Shown: one piece after another, positions 31,491 through 42,866 of the stretch
Layout: every line of letters begins with the position of its first letter
Numbering within the stretch: position 1 is the stretch's first letter
DNA from: Nectonema munidae
Taxonomy: Eukaryota > Nematomorpha > Nectonematoida > Nectonematidae
Reading direction: 5' to 3'
Assembly (NCBI GenBank): GCA_030549495.1
Contig: JAUIRK010000952.1
Coordinates: 310,001-374,000, forward strand
Length of the DNA stretch: 64,000 bases
The notes under the pieces: generated by a model
What the model was told of the DNA's origin: nothing
Databases searched by the model: none
What the model saw: only the letters and a program-made list of their open reading frames with translations
Position numbers and translations under genes: made by a program

Positions 31491-34400
31491 ACCAAAAATT
31501 GAAAATAAATTGTAGCTAAAATTATATGAATATCATTTTTAAAAAAATTTAATCAAATTACAAAATTAACCTTTATAACTTTTACTAGATATCAATTCAT
31601 TTGATAATTTTACCCATACTGATAGTTTAAGAAATTATTATGAATTAATTTTTATCAAATTATTGCATTTAGATGGCGTTAATACGCACATATGGAATTT
31701 TAATAATTTATGAAGAAAATTTACTTACTATGTTTTATATCTATTTGTTAATTTAATTTTTGAAAAAATTTTATATAAAAACTTTTTTTCAAAAATAACT
31801 AGAAAATAAGAATTTTTTTAAATATTTTTTTTTTTAATTTTTGTTTTTTTTCATTTAAATATTAATTTCCGATAACTACCAGATTTGTAGAATTTATAGT
31901 CGTTCAATTATTTTTCATCTAAAATTAAAATATGAAATTTAATTATTCAAAAAAACGACTAAAGATAAAGATCATAAAACTTGATTATTAAAAGCCTTGA
32001 AAGTAGTAAAATGTACTATTTATTTGTTTTAAAATGTCGCGTCTAAAATCGCTAGATTTGCTATTTCAAGTATCAAATAAGCTTTTTAAGCTAGTAAAAA
32101 ATTTTGGGGTGAATTTACCATATTAAGTAGTAAAATTACTTTTAGGTATATTTTTTCAGTCTGCTGTCTAAAGCATTGATTCTATCTTTTGGAAGCGATT
32201 GACACTGTGTGTATGTTTGCATTTAAAAAAGTTGAAATTATGATGTTTTAAAATGGCATTATTATATATTAGATTATTATTGGCAAGAATATGGAAACGA
32301 GAGGAAAATGGCGGGGACCAAAACAACTCTGACATAAGCGAATCGTGTACTTATTTAATATTCTATATGTTTTTTATGCTTCAAACTTTTGATATTTCCT
32401 TTTCATGATCACTCTAGTGCATACTACTGCCATTATATTGTAGTTCTTCTTTGCAAAATCACTTATAGCTTAATAAATTTTTTCTTTCGCGCTCACTGAC
32501 TTTAGGTGTAAAAATCAATCAAATTTAATTTACTTTCAAATAAAGATTGCTGTAATTGGCAATAAATTGACTTTGCACTGGCGCTAATGCTGAGTGATGA
32601 TGATTTTATCCATTGTGGTGATGATGAGTTTGAGCCAGCTCTTCTCTCCCACACGAATAAATTCCTTTGCCATAGTGCTTCCAATATAAATTTGCTTTCT
32701 CTTATCTTATTACGTAAGTTGATTACATCTTTCATTTTAGAGTGATTAGTAAATTGGGATTTTATCAAATTCATTGCTCTCTTATGCAGAAATATTAGTT
32801 TGTCTGTCAATTTTACCTCTTTTATATTCCATTTAGACTTTGAGTAACTGAAAAAGGGAATGCTGTGTGTGCTTTTTGTACATTCGATCTCCTGTAGGCT
32901 CCACTTTTCTTTGAATGAAGCTAAGTTAAAAATTTTAAAATAAAATTAGTACAAATCGATTTTGAGCACAACTTTCTCCTGCTTGGATGCTACTACACTG
33001 AGAAATAATGAAAAATTCTTTCTTTTGACTTGGCAAATTCCCTTTCCTTCATTCTTTACGCTATAATACTTCATGTGGATACGCTTTCCACTAATTTTGA
33101 TGTATGCACTAAGCTTTCAGGTGAAAGATGCTAGTTATAGGCACTAACGAAGCCACTAATAGATTATTATTACTTGTGAAATAGAATTGTTACTCTTACA
33201 ATAGCTTCTAACAAACAACGTCTTAGATTCGGTGCCTTCACATTTACCCGTCTTAGGTAAGGAACAAAATGTATACATTTGTTTTGTTTATTTATAGCGT
33301 TGAGTTGTGCTAATTTAATTGAAAGAATACTGCCTCAAACGCTCAATAGCTCTCAAGCAAATTGTTCCATGTTTGAGGCGTCTGACCGCACCTAGGCCTA
33401 GCAGGTTATACAGAGAAGTTGCAAGACTCGATATGTGTAAAATGAGGGAAAGGTATCTAATTGAATCACAAGATAATTTATTATGTGAAAAAAATGTTAC
33501 ATGGTTTCAAATTCTTGCATTAAAAAGTCCTTGTTTATTTTTCAGCTTGCTTAAGGATTTTTAATACGAAAATTTGCAAACAAAATATTTTTCCAGATTA
33601 TAAATTATTTTGTGCTATTTTACCCCAAATGCTTCATCATCATTCATTTTTCTTATTTAGCTTTTTAATTGGGAAACAAAAAATTTTTTTTCTTCAAAAA
33701 AACACTTTGTTTTGTTATTTTGCATGCACGCATATTTTCCACTTTTACCAAGTCGCGCAACTTTAAATATTTTAATACTATCTTTAAATTATAGGGTATA
33801 ATTTTATTTCAAATTATCAAGAAAATAATGATGTAAATAACTGATTAACAGTCTACAAAACAAATAAACTGATTAATTAAATGAATTAGTTTAAAATTAG
33901 CAAACTATATGCAAATGAAGCAAGTCCAAGCAATTTCCGATGCGCGAGTTTACCATAGTACCCCTTAGATACAAGGTATCCCTTTCAACTAAAACATTAT
34001 TACGGAAAAGTAGTGAAAGATTTCTTCCTAGCGAGAAAGGATGCGTAGAGAGAAGCAGTAGTGGTTTGAAGATGGATGGAAGATTTTTGAATCACAAAAG
34101 AATTTCTTGTCCTTGCTTAATAAAATTAATTGCGGCGCTCAGAGATGGCGAATCTTTCTCATCTTCGAATCAACTTCAAAGAGGATATCGCGGCAAAGCA
34201 TAGTTGTGTGCTTGAGCACTAGGGAATAGACACGAAGACGAGTCCATAGCTCCATCACAAAGGAGTGCTCACAGTTTGTGTTCATTACGCACAAAAATTA
34301 AGAAGCTTGCCAGCAATGAATATGCAAATTCGCTAGATTAATTCGAGAGATTAAAGTGTTCTGCAAAAATGGCGCACTTCTTGAGTGAAGAGCTTGAAGA

Positions 34401-34623
34401 CATCCCACTTATCTTCCATTCTCTATCTTCCACATTTACTTCATCGATACAAAAGATATGGATGAGGGAGAACGCATTGAACATGGAACATAGAAAAGGC
34501 ATACTACTACTCAAACAATGTTTTAAAGTTTATTATCATCGTGTATCGAATAAAATGGCCGTACACAGAGATCATTATCATTATTATATCATCAATGCTG
34601 CTTAACTTATTTTGAAAGGAAGT
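31491..34623. other. Gene-free stretch with weak coding hints
   Basis: The 12-mer AGATGGCGTTAA occurs near 31673. Open frames at 32502-32810 (minus), 33319-33564 (plus) and 33940-34203 (plus) have less AT-biased composition than their surroundings, but none matches a family I know and no splice partners are evident. The slightly GC-richer 33940-34500 could be an exon or promoter of an unseen gene. Confidence 0.3.
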
Positions 34624-34755
34624 AGAGTATGGTTGGTTGGATGCCGGATTCGATAACTCAAGGTCTTGGGTTCGATCCCCCATCAAGCTTACTTTCCTCA
34701 TAGTTCGATACAAGCGGCTCAATTGTGCCTTTTCAATGAAAATACCCTTCCGTAC
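34624..34755 (+). mobile_element. tRNA-derived SINE (main family)
   Basis: GGTTGGTTGGATGCCGGATTC, CTCAAGGTCTTGGGTTCGAT, CTTTCCTCATAGTTCGATAC, TTGTGCCTTTTCAATG and CCGTACC, in the family order on the plus strand. Confidence 0.85.
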
Positions 34756-34759
34756 CATT

Positions 34760-34835
34760 ACCAATCGCCTGCTTTCTCTTTCAATGCAATTTTTGTGTTC
34801 AAAGCTTCTGGTTACACTGGTCCTCAAAGGATGGA
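34760..34835. mobile_element. piggyBac-type MITE, partial
   Basis: AATCGCCTGCTTTCTCTTTC, AATGCAATTTTTGTGTTCAA and CTGGTCCTCAAAGGA match the subgroup at 2201-2322. It abuts the SINE directly; the left end is missing. Confidence 0.55.
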
Positions 34836-34989
34836 CGAATTAGAAGACTTTGCTGATAAAATTTTTTAGGTAGAAAAGCAACTATAATTAGTAAAACGAG
34901 ACTTTCCGAATCATGATCTTACCATTGCTATCTAAAAGGGATATACGCCGCAATAACACTGTTTGATAAGTAAATTAGATATTTTAAAA

Positions 34990-35195
34990 TGTTTGTAGAT
35001 GGCGTTAATATGTTTTTCTAATATTCTAATAACTTCAAAAATGAAAAAATATCTGGCAATATGATTAATTGCTAAGCAAAAAAAGTAGAAAGATTAATTC
35101 AAATACGATATATAGGAAAAGGAGGCTGCACTAAGTAAATTAAATATCTTTACTTTTATGAAATTATTGTATTTAGATGGCGTTAATATATTATG
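34990..35195 (+). repeat. Two close copies of the AGATGGCGTTAA repeat
   Basis: Cores near 34996 and 35175. Both have GTAAATTA, then ATAT, 20-40 bp upstream and TTAATAT directly downstream, so the shared unit is longer than the 12-mer and may be about 60-80 bp. Confidence 0.55.
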
Positions 35196-35199
35196 ATAA

Positions 35200-36125
35200 T
35201 TTCAAAAAGTAATTAAATTTACATTTACATATAGTGGATTTTTTTAAATGTTTTTTTGTTGATTTATCCAAATATTTATTTCCAAAAAATTACTTTAAAT
35301 AATTACTTTTTGGCCTATTTCGCCACATATTATTTTTAACAAAATTTAAGTTTTGTTCAAATTTTCGGTGATCGTTATATTTTAAATTTCATTTACTAAT
35401 CGAAATATAACTAATAATAGGTTTAATCCATTATCAAAATAGAACTAAAAATTCCAATCAATTAGTTTAACAACTCAATCAATAGTATTTATGATTTATC
35501 ATTGGTTTATCGTAGTTACTTCCGTCATAGTATAAATGTACACTTCTACACCAGTATAGATATGCCCTAAATAAATAAGCAGATATAAGATGCACCCGTG
35601 GAAATGTTTTCGCGGAAAAAACCCATTTTAAGACACTTACAAGTTTAACGCAAACAAATGGCAACACGAATTTCGATGGATATTTTTAAGCTATCTTTCG
35701 AAAAAAATGGAATGAATGAGAAATAATAAGTTATCGCCTTTTAAAAAAAAATTAAAGATGTTATTTTAAATTTTGTCTTCTTGATTTAGGAGTGATCTTA
35801 GAATTGAGAAAAATTCCACGATTTTTACATCTTCGCTCAGTGGCAGAGCGAAGCTTGTCTTTGGATAATTCTCATCTGTTTTAAACGATGGGCACAGTAA
35901 TGAAGTTAATTTTTGTTTGAACAAGTTTTAGTCGTAGAATTCAAATATGAATTCAGTTTTTTGCCATCACATCAGGTTTTTGAGATTTTCAAATAATTCG
36001 CTTATGTTATATATATATATAGAAAAGAATTGTATTTAATTTACTTAAATAAAGTCAAATGTAAATTTATTTACAAGTGAAAAAATTATCATGACAAAAA
36101 ATTAACGAACAATGCAAAATGACCA
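35200..36125. other. Gene-free stretch
   Basis: AT-rich DNA, TA run near 36010-36020; no gene or repeat end recognised. Confidence 0.35.
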
Positions 36126-37400
36126 TTATTTAAAGCGCTTTTTCTTAGCTGATCTCTGATATACAACTTCTGGATTGTCTCTCATTAAACTCCAACAATA
36201 ATCTGCCATCATGCTTGAGTCCCATCGGCCCTGATAACGTTCTTCCATCGTTTTAATATCTTTATGAAAACGTTCCCCTTGTTCTTCACTAACATCTCCA
36301 AGATTTTCTGGAAACTTGTCCAAATGGCTATGCAAGTAATGAATCTTGATGCTCATTCTACATCCAAGACCCCCAAAGCTGACAAGTAGCTCTTCAACAA
36401 TTTCTTTACAGTTTTCAGCAACTTTTTATAGTTATAGATCTTTCATCAACGTTCTAATTTGAGGTTCATCAAATATTCCGTTTTTTTTCTCCCCTAAGTC
36501 CAGGAAATGCTAAACATATATAACTAAAGCATTGTCCATTGTCATCAAGAGCTTTTACAAACTGCTTCATCACTCCAAGTTTTATGTGTAGAGGAGGAAA
36601 CACTATTCTATTTCTGTTAAGTAGAGGTTTATTGCTCACATTTCTATCTCCTGGTGTTAAACGCTGTCTAAGTGGCCAATCTTTTTTCTTCCAATGTTCT
36701 TCAGTAGCTCTACTGTCCCAGTAGCATAGAAAACACGGATATTTTGTGTATCCTCCTTGCTGGCCAAGAAGAAAGTTAATCATTTTGAGATCAACACATA
36801 TCAACCAACCATGAACTATCGATAAAAAGCCTCCAATCTTTTCAATCATATGCCGGTAGTCCCATAGAGAGTAGTAGTCCTTTTACATCGGTACTATAAA
36901 CAATCTCGTCATCTGAATGAAAGTACGTACTTTACCCTGTTGCGATATAACTAGACACGTGTACCAGGTACTAGCATTCGTTTTTCTAGCAGTCTTGAAG
37001 CTGACAATTCAGCAGAATTTTTTAACAGATATAGAAATTTCATCAGAGCAGAATTTTGTTTGAAAAATATCTGTCAGTTCCTCTTCAAAAGAGGAAGTTG
37101 AACTGCGATCTGTGTCGTAAATCTTTTGAAGTTAAATGAATTTAGACACAGGTATTTCTTAATTGTGTGGAACTGGCTGAATGGCTGAAGGAATACTTGG
37201 GTATTGCAAATGCTGTTTGTTTTTCTTATTAAAACCTTTTACTTTGACAAGGCAGAAATAACAGTTATCCAAGTGATTAGTGGGTTGTCTCCAAACTTTA
37301 GTTTAACTTTGCTTCCTTGAGACCATGACCGTAAAGTTTCTAGACAAGACTTGCAGATTTTATGAGGAGCCTAACATTTGTCTTGGTCTCCAAGTGGTAC
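36126..37400 (-). pseudogene. Fossil of a multicopy, probably mobile, animal gene family
   Basis: Minus-strand blocks are recognisable in order: PLGDQDK with PHKICKSCLETLRSWSQGSK and LKFG (about 37260-37400); LLGQQGGYTKYPCFLCYWDS with PPLHIKLGVMKQFVKALD (36469-36849); and LGDVSEEQGERFHKDIKTME, ERYQGRWDSSMMADYCW (36126-36356). These are the conserved blocks of a large family of uncharacterised proteins, found in many copies in arthropods and some cnidarians and, as I recall, related to a bracovirus gene product (Cc8L18.2-like). The copy is clearly broken. Function is unknown; the multi-copy distribution suggests a mobile origin. No element ends were found. Confidence 0.7.
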
Positions 37401-37499
37401 TTTAAAGTATGCCAGATACACACTCTTATGAAAGTTCGTGATGTTGCGCCTTTGAGTCTTCAAATTAGTTTCCACAGATATAGCAAAATATAACTCGCT

Positions 37500-39500
37500 C
37501 ATTTGAGCACTTTCCTAGCGCTGTTGTTGAATCATAAATTAGCAAGAATTATTAATACAATTTGTAAAAAGAAAAAACTTGTATGTTTCAATATATATTC
37601 AAAAATATATATTATCATGGCTTAAATACACCATTACTTAACACATTTAGAAGTCAAAACTTTAAGATTTAAGAAAAAGGGCGCACCTATAGCACAAAAA
37701 CTTGATGTGATAGAACAAATCTGAAATCAGATTTGGATTCAGCACCCAAAAATTAGTCTAAAACAGTTCTTAAAGTCCATGCCAGGAAAAATTTTTTTTT
37801 AAAACTAATATTAATATTAGCTGCAGCAAGATGCTTTGTAGAAAGTTGGTTCCTTTCAGAAACAACGAGACACGAGTGATAGAAGGAATAATAATTTTCT
37901 GCTTTAACTTGTTCGAAAATTTACTCCATAAAAAATGCAAACGCTCAATTTAATGATTTTTTTTTGTTTTTTTTTAAAAAAAAATCTCAAATAATTTTAT
38001 TTTAGGTGAAAAGAATCTTAACTAAAAATTACACATCTGTATGGGACAGTGATGATTTAAATGATTTTAGTCTACTTTTAAAAAAGAATAACATTTATTT
38101 GTTTATTAAAAAGATTTTTTTGATTTTTGAGATTCAACTCAAACTTAAAATGGTTTTGGGGGTTTGGGACAAAAATTCAATTTTAAAAGCGCCAGCTTAC
38201 TTTTTAGAGTTAAAGATTTTTTATTCAGAAATAGGGATTTAATTTTTTTTTGCATCTAAGGATGCGAGTAGCAGACATTTTTCAGTGATGCTTACGTCGA
38301 CTAAGCTCCTTCATTATTTTCCTATTATTATTGGAAATAGAAATAAAAAAAATAAATAAATAAAAAAAAAATTTTATATGTCCCAAAATATTTAATCTGA
38401 ACTTGTAACTTCAACCATAACGACAAGAAGGCAAAGAGAAGAACATGCACAAATATTTACAGTGTAAAAAATAAGTAGTCTCAAAAAGTAGTATATCTAA
38501 AAAAAAAGTATACTTAGTACTATTCCTATTTGAAGGGTAAATGAGATAGAAAATATTGATTTATTATTTATACAGCTAAAATTATTATTAATAATAAAAA
38601 GAAATAAATTAATTAAAAAAAACTTTAAAAACTTTGGAGAGTTAATGAGTGAAGTTAATGAGTAGTGAAAATATTTTTCGCAAACTCTTCCAAACTACAG
38701 CTCAAAGACTTCAAAGCTTCATCACATTTCAAGAAAGTAAAAAGGAATTTTATGATGCATCAAATACTCTGTTTTAATTGAAAACAACTTGAAGACGGAT
38801 CCATAAGATCGACATTTAATTGGAATTTTTTAAGAGTGTTTACTTTCAGTTTCAAATGTTTTTTTTTATTTAAAAATTTTTTTTTTAGTTATTTGCATAA
38901 CTAAATTAATAAATTATATAAATTAACCAATTGATTCTCTTACCCTTGAATGAATAGAAGGATGATGATTGAGTTATATTGGCAATGTTTCAGTAACATT
39001 ATGCTTTTATATGCACTGTGTAAATTTGACAGTAAAATGATTGTTTTTTTGCATACAGGACAATTTCATTAATCGAAGAGCTTTTTATGCCTTCTCTTTG
39101 GATTTATCCAGATTTGACATCTGGATCATGATTTTCAAACATTAATTTCCTCTTTTAGTATTTTTCTTAAATTTTTATATTTTGTTTTTTATCAAATTTT
39201 TTTTATAAAAAAAAAGCTTTAACAAATTTGAAAATAAATATAAAGCTTTGAAAAACTTTTTCGCTAGGAGGTCATGCTATATCCAATATTTAATAAGATT
39301 AATTTTTTTTTTCAAAAATTGCAATATGTATTGATTATAACATATTAAATATGCATAGTAAATACTTTTCATATACATCTAAGGATCTAATTGCGCTAGT
39401 ATGTTCACATGATTGAATATTTTAGGATATGGCTGTGTGATTGACTTGCTATAAATAAAATTTAGATAAAATTTGAGAACCACTTTTGTATATAATATAA
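37500..39500. other. Gene-free stretch
   Basis: Very AT-rich with homopolymer runs (for example 37795-37800, 38341-38375, 38865-38890). No gene or bounded repeat recognised. Confidence 0.35.
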
Positions 39501-39501
39501 T

Positions 39502-39662
39502 AGGGTCAGACTAAACACCCTCAAAAACTTCAAAATACCATAAAATAATGAAAATAACCTGTCAAACCACTTTTAACCATTGAGAGTTTTTGTTTTCATT
39601 AAAAATGTTGGAAATTTTAAAACGTAGTATTTTGGAGTGTTGTGGAGTGGTTAGTCTGAGAC
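39502..39662. mobile_element. Short inverted-repeat element (MITE)
   Basis: Left end GGGTCAGACTAAACACCCTC with CTTCAAAATACCA; right end, reversed, GGTCTCAGACTAACCACTCC with CTCCAAAATACTA. Matching inverted ends of about 35 bp around a core without coding capacity. Family unassigned; a TA lies just left of the element. Confidence 0.6.
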
Positions 39663-39669
39663 CGAACTT

Positions 39670-41510
39670 AAAATTTGAGTGAAAAAGGGCGCATTCAAAG
39701 CAACAAAAGACAAATACTTAAAAAGAAAAAGGATGAAACTAAATTTGTTTCAATTTGAACACACTTTCAACTATTTCCCTATTTTTCGTTTTATGGTAGC
39801 GCTGACTTTTATGAAGGATTTTCAAAAGTTGCGCAAATATGATTATTGACACTTTCTTCACATTCATTTGCAATTCTTTAGACAAATATTTACATGTCAC
39901 ATTTCATTATTCCTCCCCCACCTAGTCTTTTTTTCGTGTCGTGTAATAATTGTGTGTGTTGCTTATTATTACCGACATTCAGAGAAGCAGAGAAATGGAT
40001 CCTCTCTTCAAACAAAATGATCATTTAACAGCATCTTCTTCACTCTACCTCAATTCTTCGTCATCATCACATTGAGTTTACCAAGGATTTTCGTGCCTTC
40101 TCTCTTCGCTCCACCAATACCAACATGTGACGACATCATTATTCGAAGATACGAGCCAGAAGACATTATTACATACAGCCAAAATGATATTTCCAACTTT
40201 TATATCAGGATACTTACTTGCTTCTTTCTCAATACCGACATGTGGTAAGACTCTCAAATTTATCCTTACACTTGGTAATGCGGGTTGGATCAAATACAAC
40301 CGTATATTTTATTGGTATTGTGTCAAATGTAATGATAAATGGACGACTATGACTTAACATATCATACATCATGAGGGGGTCTCAAAATTCTTTCAGGAGA
40401 ATTTCCGATTAGCAGTGAGCCATCACCATTTGGTGAATTTAGAGCATATGCTATCCTTGAACCCTATTTTTCATCAGAAGTTCATGAGAATCGAATATAA
40501 TTTAAAATTGTTTTTTTTTTAAAAAAATTGATTTTAACTAATCGAAAAAACTCACCAGAAAGTTGACAAGTAAATATATGTTTACAATATTTAATACGTT
40601 TTTCACTACTTTTCAAATATTAGTAAAGGCTTGTTTTCAAATACTTTACTAATTAAAATGAATGAAATTTTACTGGAAATCTTATGCATCTATAATAATC
40701 AGTAATCAATAGTTTTAATTAGAACGATGCGGGTCTTTTCACATACCTCATCGTATTTTGAGCTTTTTTGACGTGTTTAGAATGCACATACTGTATCTAT
40801 ACGCAGAAGTGAGAATCCTTCACTTTAATGAGGATTTTCTTGTCTTTGACTTTTATCATCGCAAGACATCTTCCTTTTTTTAGCTTCCTCAAAAAATCTA
40901 TAAATTTTGTCGTTATAATTTAAAAATGGCCTTACAAAATGGTGCTATGAGATCCATCAGTTTGTCATGATGTATGCTTTGTCACGTGTCACAAAACTTG
41001 TGCTTACACTCATCATCCAACTTCCCCGCTTCAATCACTTTCAAATCGATTGTGTGAAATTTGAGATTCTCTTTTTATTTCAAAAAATAATTCTTTTGCT
41101 TCTTGCGTGCTAAAAAATGTTAACATATGTTCTGGTGATAATTTTTGTTAACAGTTTTTACTTGTCAAAATTTGTTCACAAAGGAACACGACCTTTTCAC
41201 GCAAAATAATGGTTGAGTGCATAAATATGGGATCCTAGAAATTTGAAACTAGGCATTGAAACAAAATAAACAAAAATTGAAAATCGAAATAAACAAAATA
41301 TTCAAAATTGAGTTAAAAAAAACTTTTCTTTCTCCATTTTTGACATTCTTCGTTCGGACATTCTGGAATTTACAACTTCTAAAATAAAGCGCACTTTGAC
41401 TTTTAGTTTTCGTTAAACGATGTAATATTTTTTGCACTTATAAAAAAAAATCTCTCAAAAAAATTCTTTTCAAGAAATGGGGTCAATGACCGTTATTAGG
41501 ATTTTTTAGT
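39670..41510. other. Gene-free stretch
   Basis: No recognisable gene. Opposed open frames around 40078-40357 were considered and not supported. AT-rich elsewhere. Confidence 0.35.
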
Positions 41511-41515
41511 AATGC

Positions 41516-41688
41516 TAAAGGTACAGCGGGGTGTTTTCATCGAGAAGGCACAATTGCGCCGCTTGTATGGAAAAATGAAGAAAGTAGGCTTGATGCGGGA
41601 TCGAACCCAAAACCTTGAGGTATCAAAAGAATTTTTTTTTTATCGAAACCGAGTTATCTAACCAACCTTACTCCACCTCGCCCTCTTT
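41516..41688 (-). mobile_element. tRNA-derived SINE (main family)
   Basis: GTTTTCATCGAGAAGGCACA, TTGCGCCGCTTGTATGG, GTAGGCTTGATGCGGGATCG with AACCCAAAACCTTGAGG, and ATCTAACCAACCTTACTCC. An A/T tract interrupts the region between B and A boxes. Confidence 0.85.
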
Positions 41689-41694
41689 TGTAGG

Positions 41695-41736
41695 GATGAT
41701 GATGATGATGATGATGATGATAATGATAATGATGAT
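41695..41736. repeat. GAT trinucleotide array
   Basis: About 13 GAT/AAT units directly next to the SINE at 41516-41688. Confidence 0.95.
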
Positions 41737-41739
41737 GCT

Positions 41740-42729
41740 CTCAATTATGTTATATAGGCATAGTGCTGTTGATAAATATGATAATTAAGTTTATTCTTGA
41801 TTCACAAGGATAGATAGATTGTCTTATTTGTACATACTTCGTATTATTCCTATAGTTAGCTAATATCAATAGATTTGGCGATAGTAAGCAGTAAATCAAA
41901 TGACTTTCACCAAGAAAATGATCTAGAACCAGAGATAAAAGCATTTTTCCTACGTATTTAAATTCGGTATCGCACACATCTCGGCGCAACCTCCATAAAC
42001 AGATTCTCATTTTCGATCGCTGGTTGATTCCCATCATCTTGATTCTTGAATCTTAATAATTTATACGTATAATTAGCGCGAAACGTTCTTATTTCATTGT
42101 TTCTCAATGACACCACCTACACTCGGAGTTGTACAAATGCATCTGTCGTTGTTCATCTACGTGTTTTAGCTCTCGTAAACACATGTTCCCAAATCGACAA
42201 CACATAAAGTAGGAGGAAATAAATAGAATTGGCGCCATATTTCAATCATCTCCAGAGATCTCCTTTATTGATTTTCTGAAGTTGAGTGTATGAAAGCGTA
42301 AAAAATAAACAAAAAAGTAATGTTTGAAGGTTTGTTTCACTCAAAAGCATGGCATCAAAAGAACTCGTTCGTCATGTTACTGATCCAACACTACTTTTAC
42401 TACGTAGCAGCATATCACATCACTATTTATATCAGCCAGTAAAACCTTTCGAGGCTTTTTGAGTTCCAATCATCAACCAATGAACTCTGTAACAACAGAA
42501 GTAAACTTCTGTCAATCATTTCCATGTTATTCATATGAGTCCTATTGATCATCACTCTTATCATCACTACGCCAACCTGCCAAAAGTCTTACTACACTCA
42601 TTGATTTGATGTTGTTTGGATTTTGTCTTTTTAAAACTAAGCACAACACCATTTTTCCTCTCTTTTTTGATTCATGTTCCTCGAATCCTCTTCGCCATTC
42701 CTTCTTCATTCTCGTCATGCTATTTTCAG
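41740..42729 (+). promoter_or_regulatory. Region upstream of the acetylcholine receptor's first identified exon
   Basis: About 1 kb that should hold the intron end, and perhaps the signal-peptide exon or promoter, of the receptor gene. A TATTTATAT sequence lies near 42425. The pyrimidine-rich tract just before 42730 is a good acceptor and also happens to translate as hydrophobic residues. No convincing signal peptide exon was located. Confidence 0.3.
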
Positions 42730-42866
42730 TATTTGGGCACTACTCCGAGTACAAGCTGATAAGCTATTTAATGGACTCCTACGACAAGTACATCCAACCT
42801 TCATTCGGACCTAATGAAGTCGTTAACGTTGCCTACGGCTTGTCACTCACTCAAATCATTGATGTG
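42730..42866 (+). CDS. nAChR exon 2 (first identified)
   Basis: Acceptor CTATTTTCAG, donor GTAAGA. Encodes [20 protein letters not shown] then [20 protein letters not shown] and IIDV. The phase-1 start and 137-nt size match the typical second exon of nAChR genes. Confidence 0.9.

Noticed and set aside
32502-32810. Minus-strand frame of 102 codons with KRAMNLIKSQ and a Ser-rich part
   Set aside because: No family match, no splice partners and no supporting neighbour; such frames are expected by chance.
33319-34203. Two plus-strand frames (33319-33564, 33940-34203) with less AT-biased composition
   Set aside because: They begin at weak starts, match nothing I know and cannot be linked by convincing GT-AG borders. 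Kept only as a hint in the gene-free entry.
40078-40357. Overlapping frames on both strands
   Set aside because: Each strand gives a short frame without motif; mutual shadows with no way to choose.
41750-42037. Minus-strand frame of 95 codons upstream of the receptor
   Set aside because: No motif or family; not supported by splice signals.
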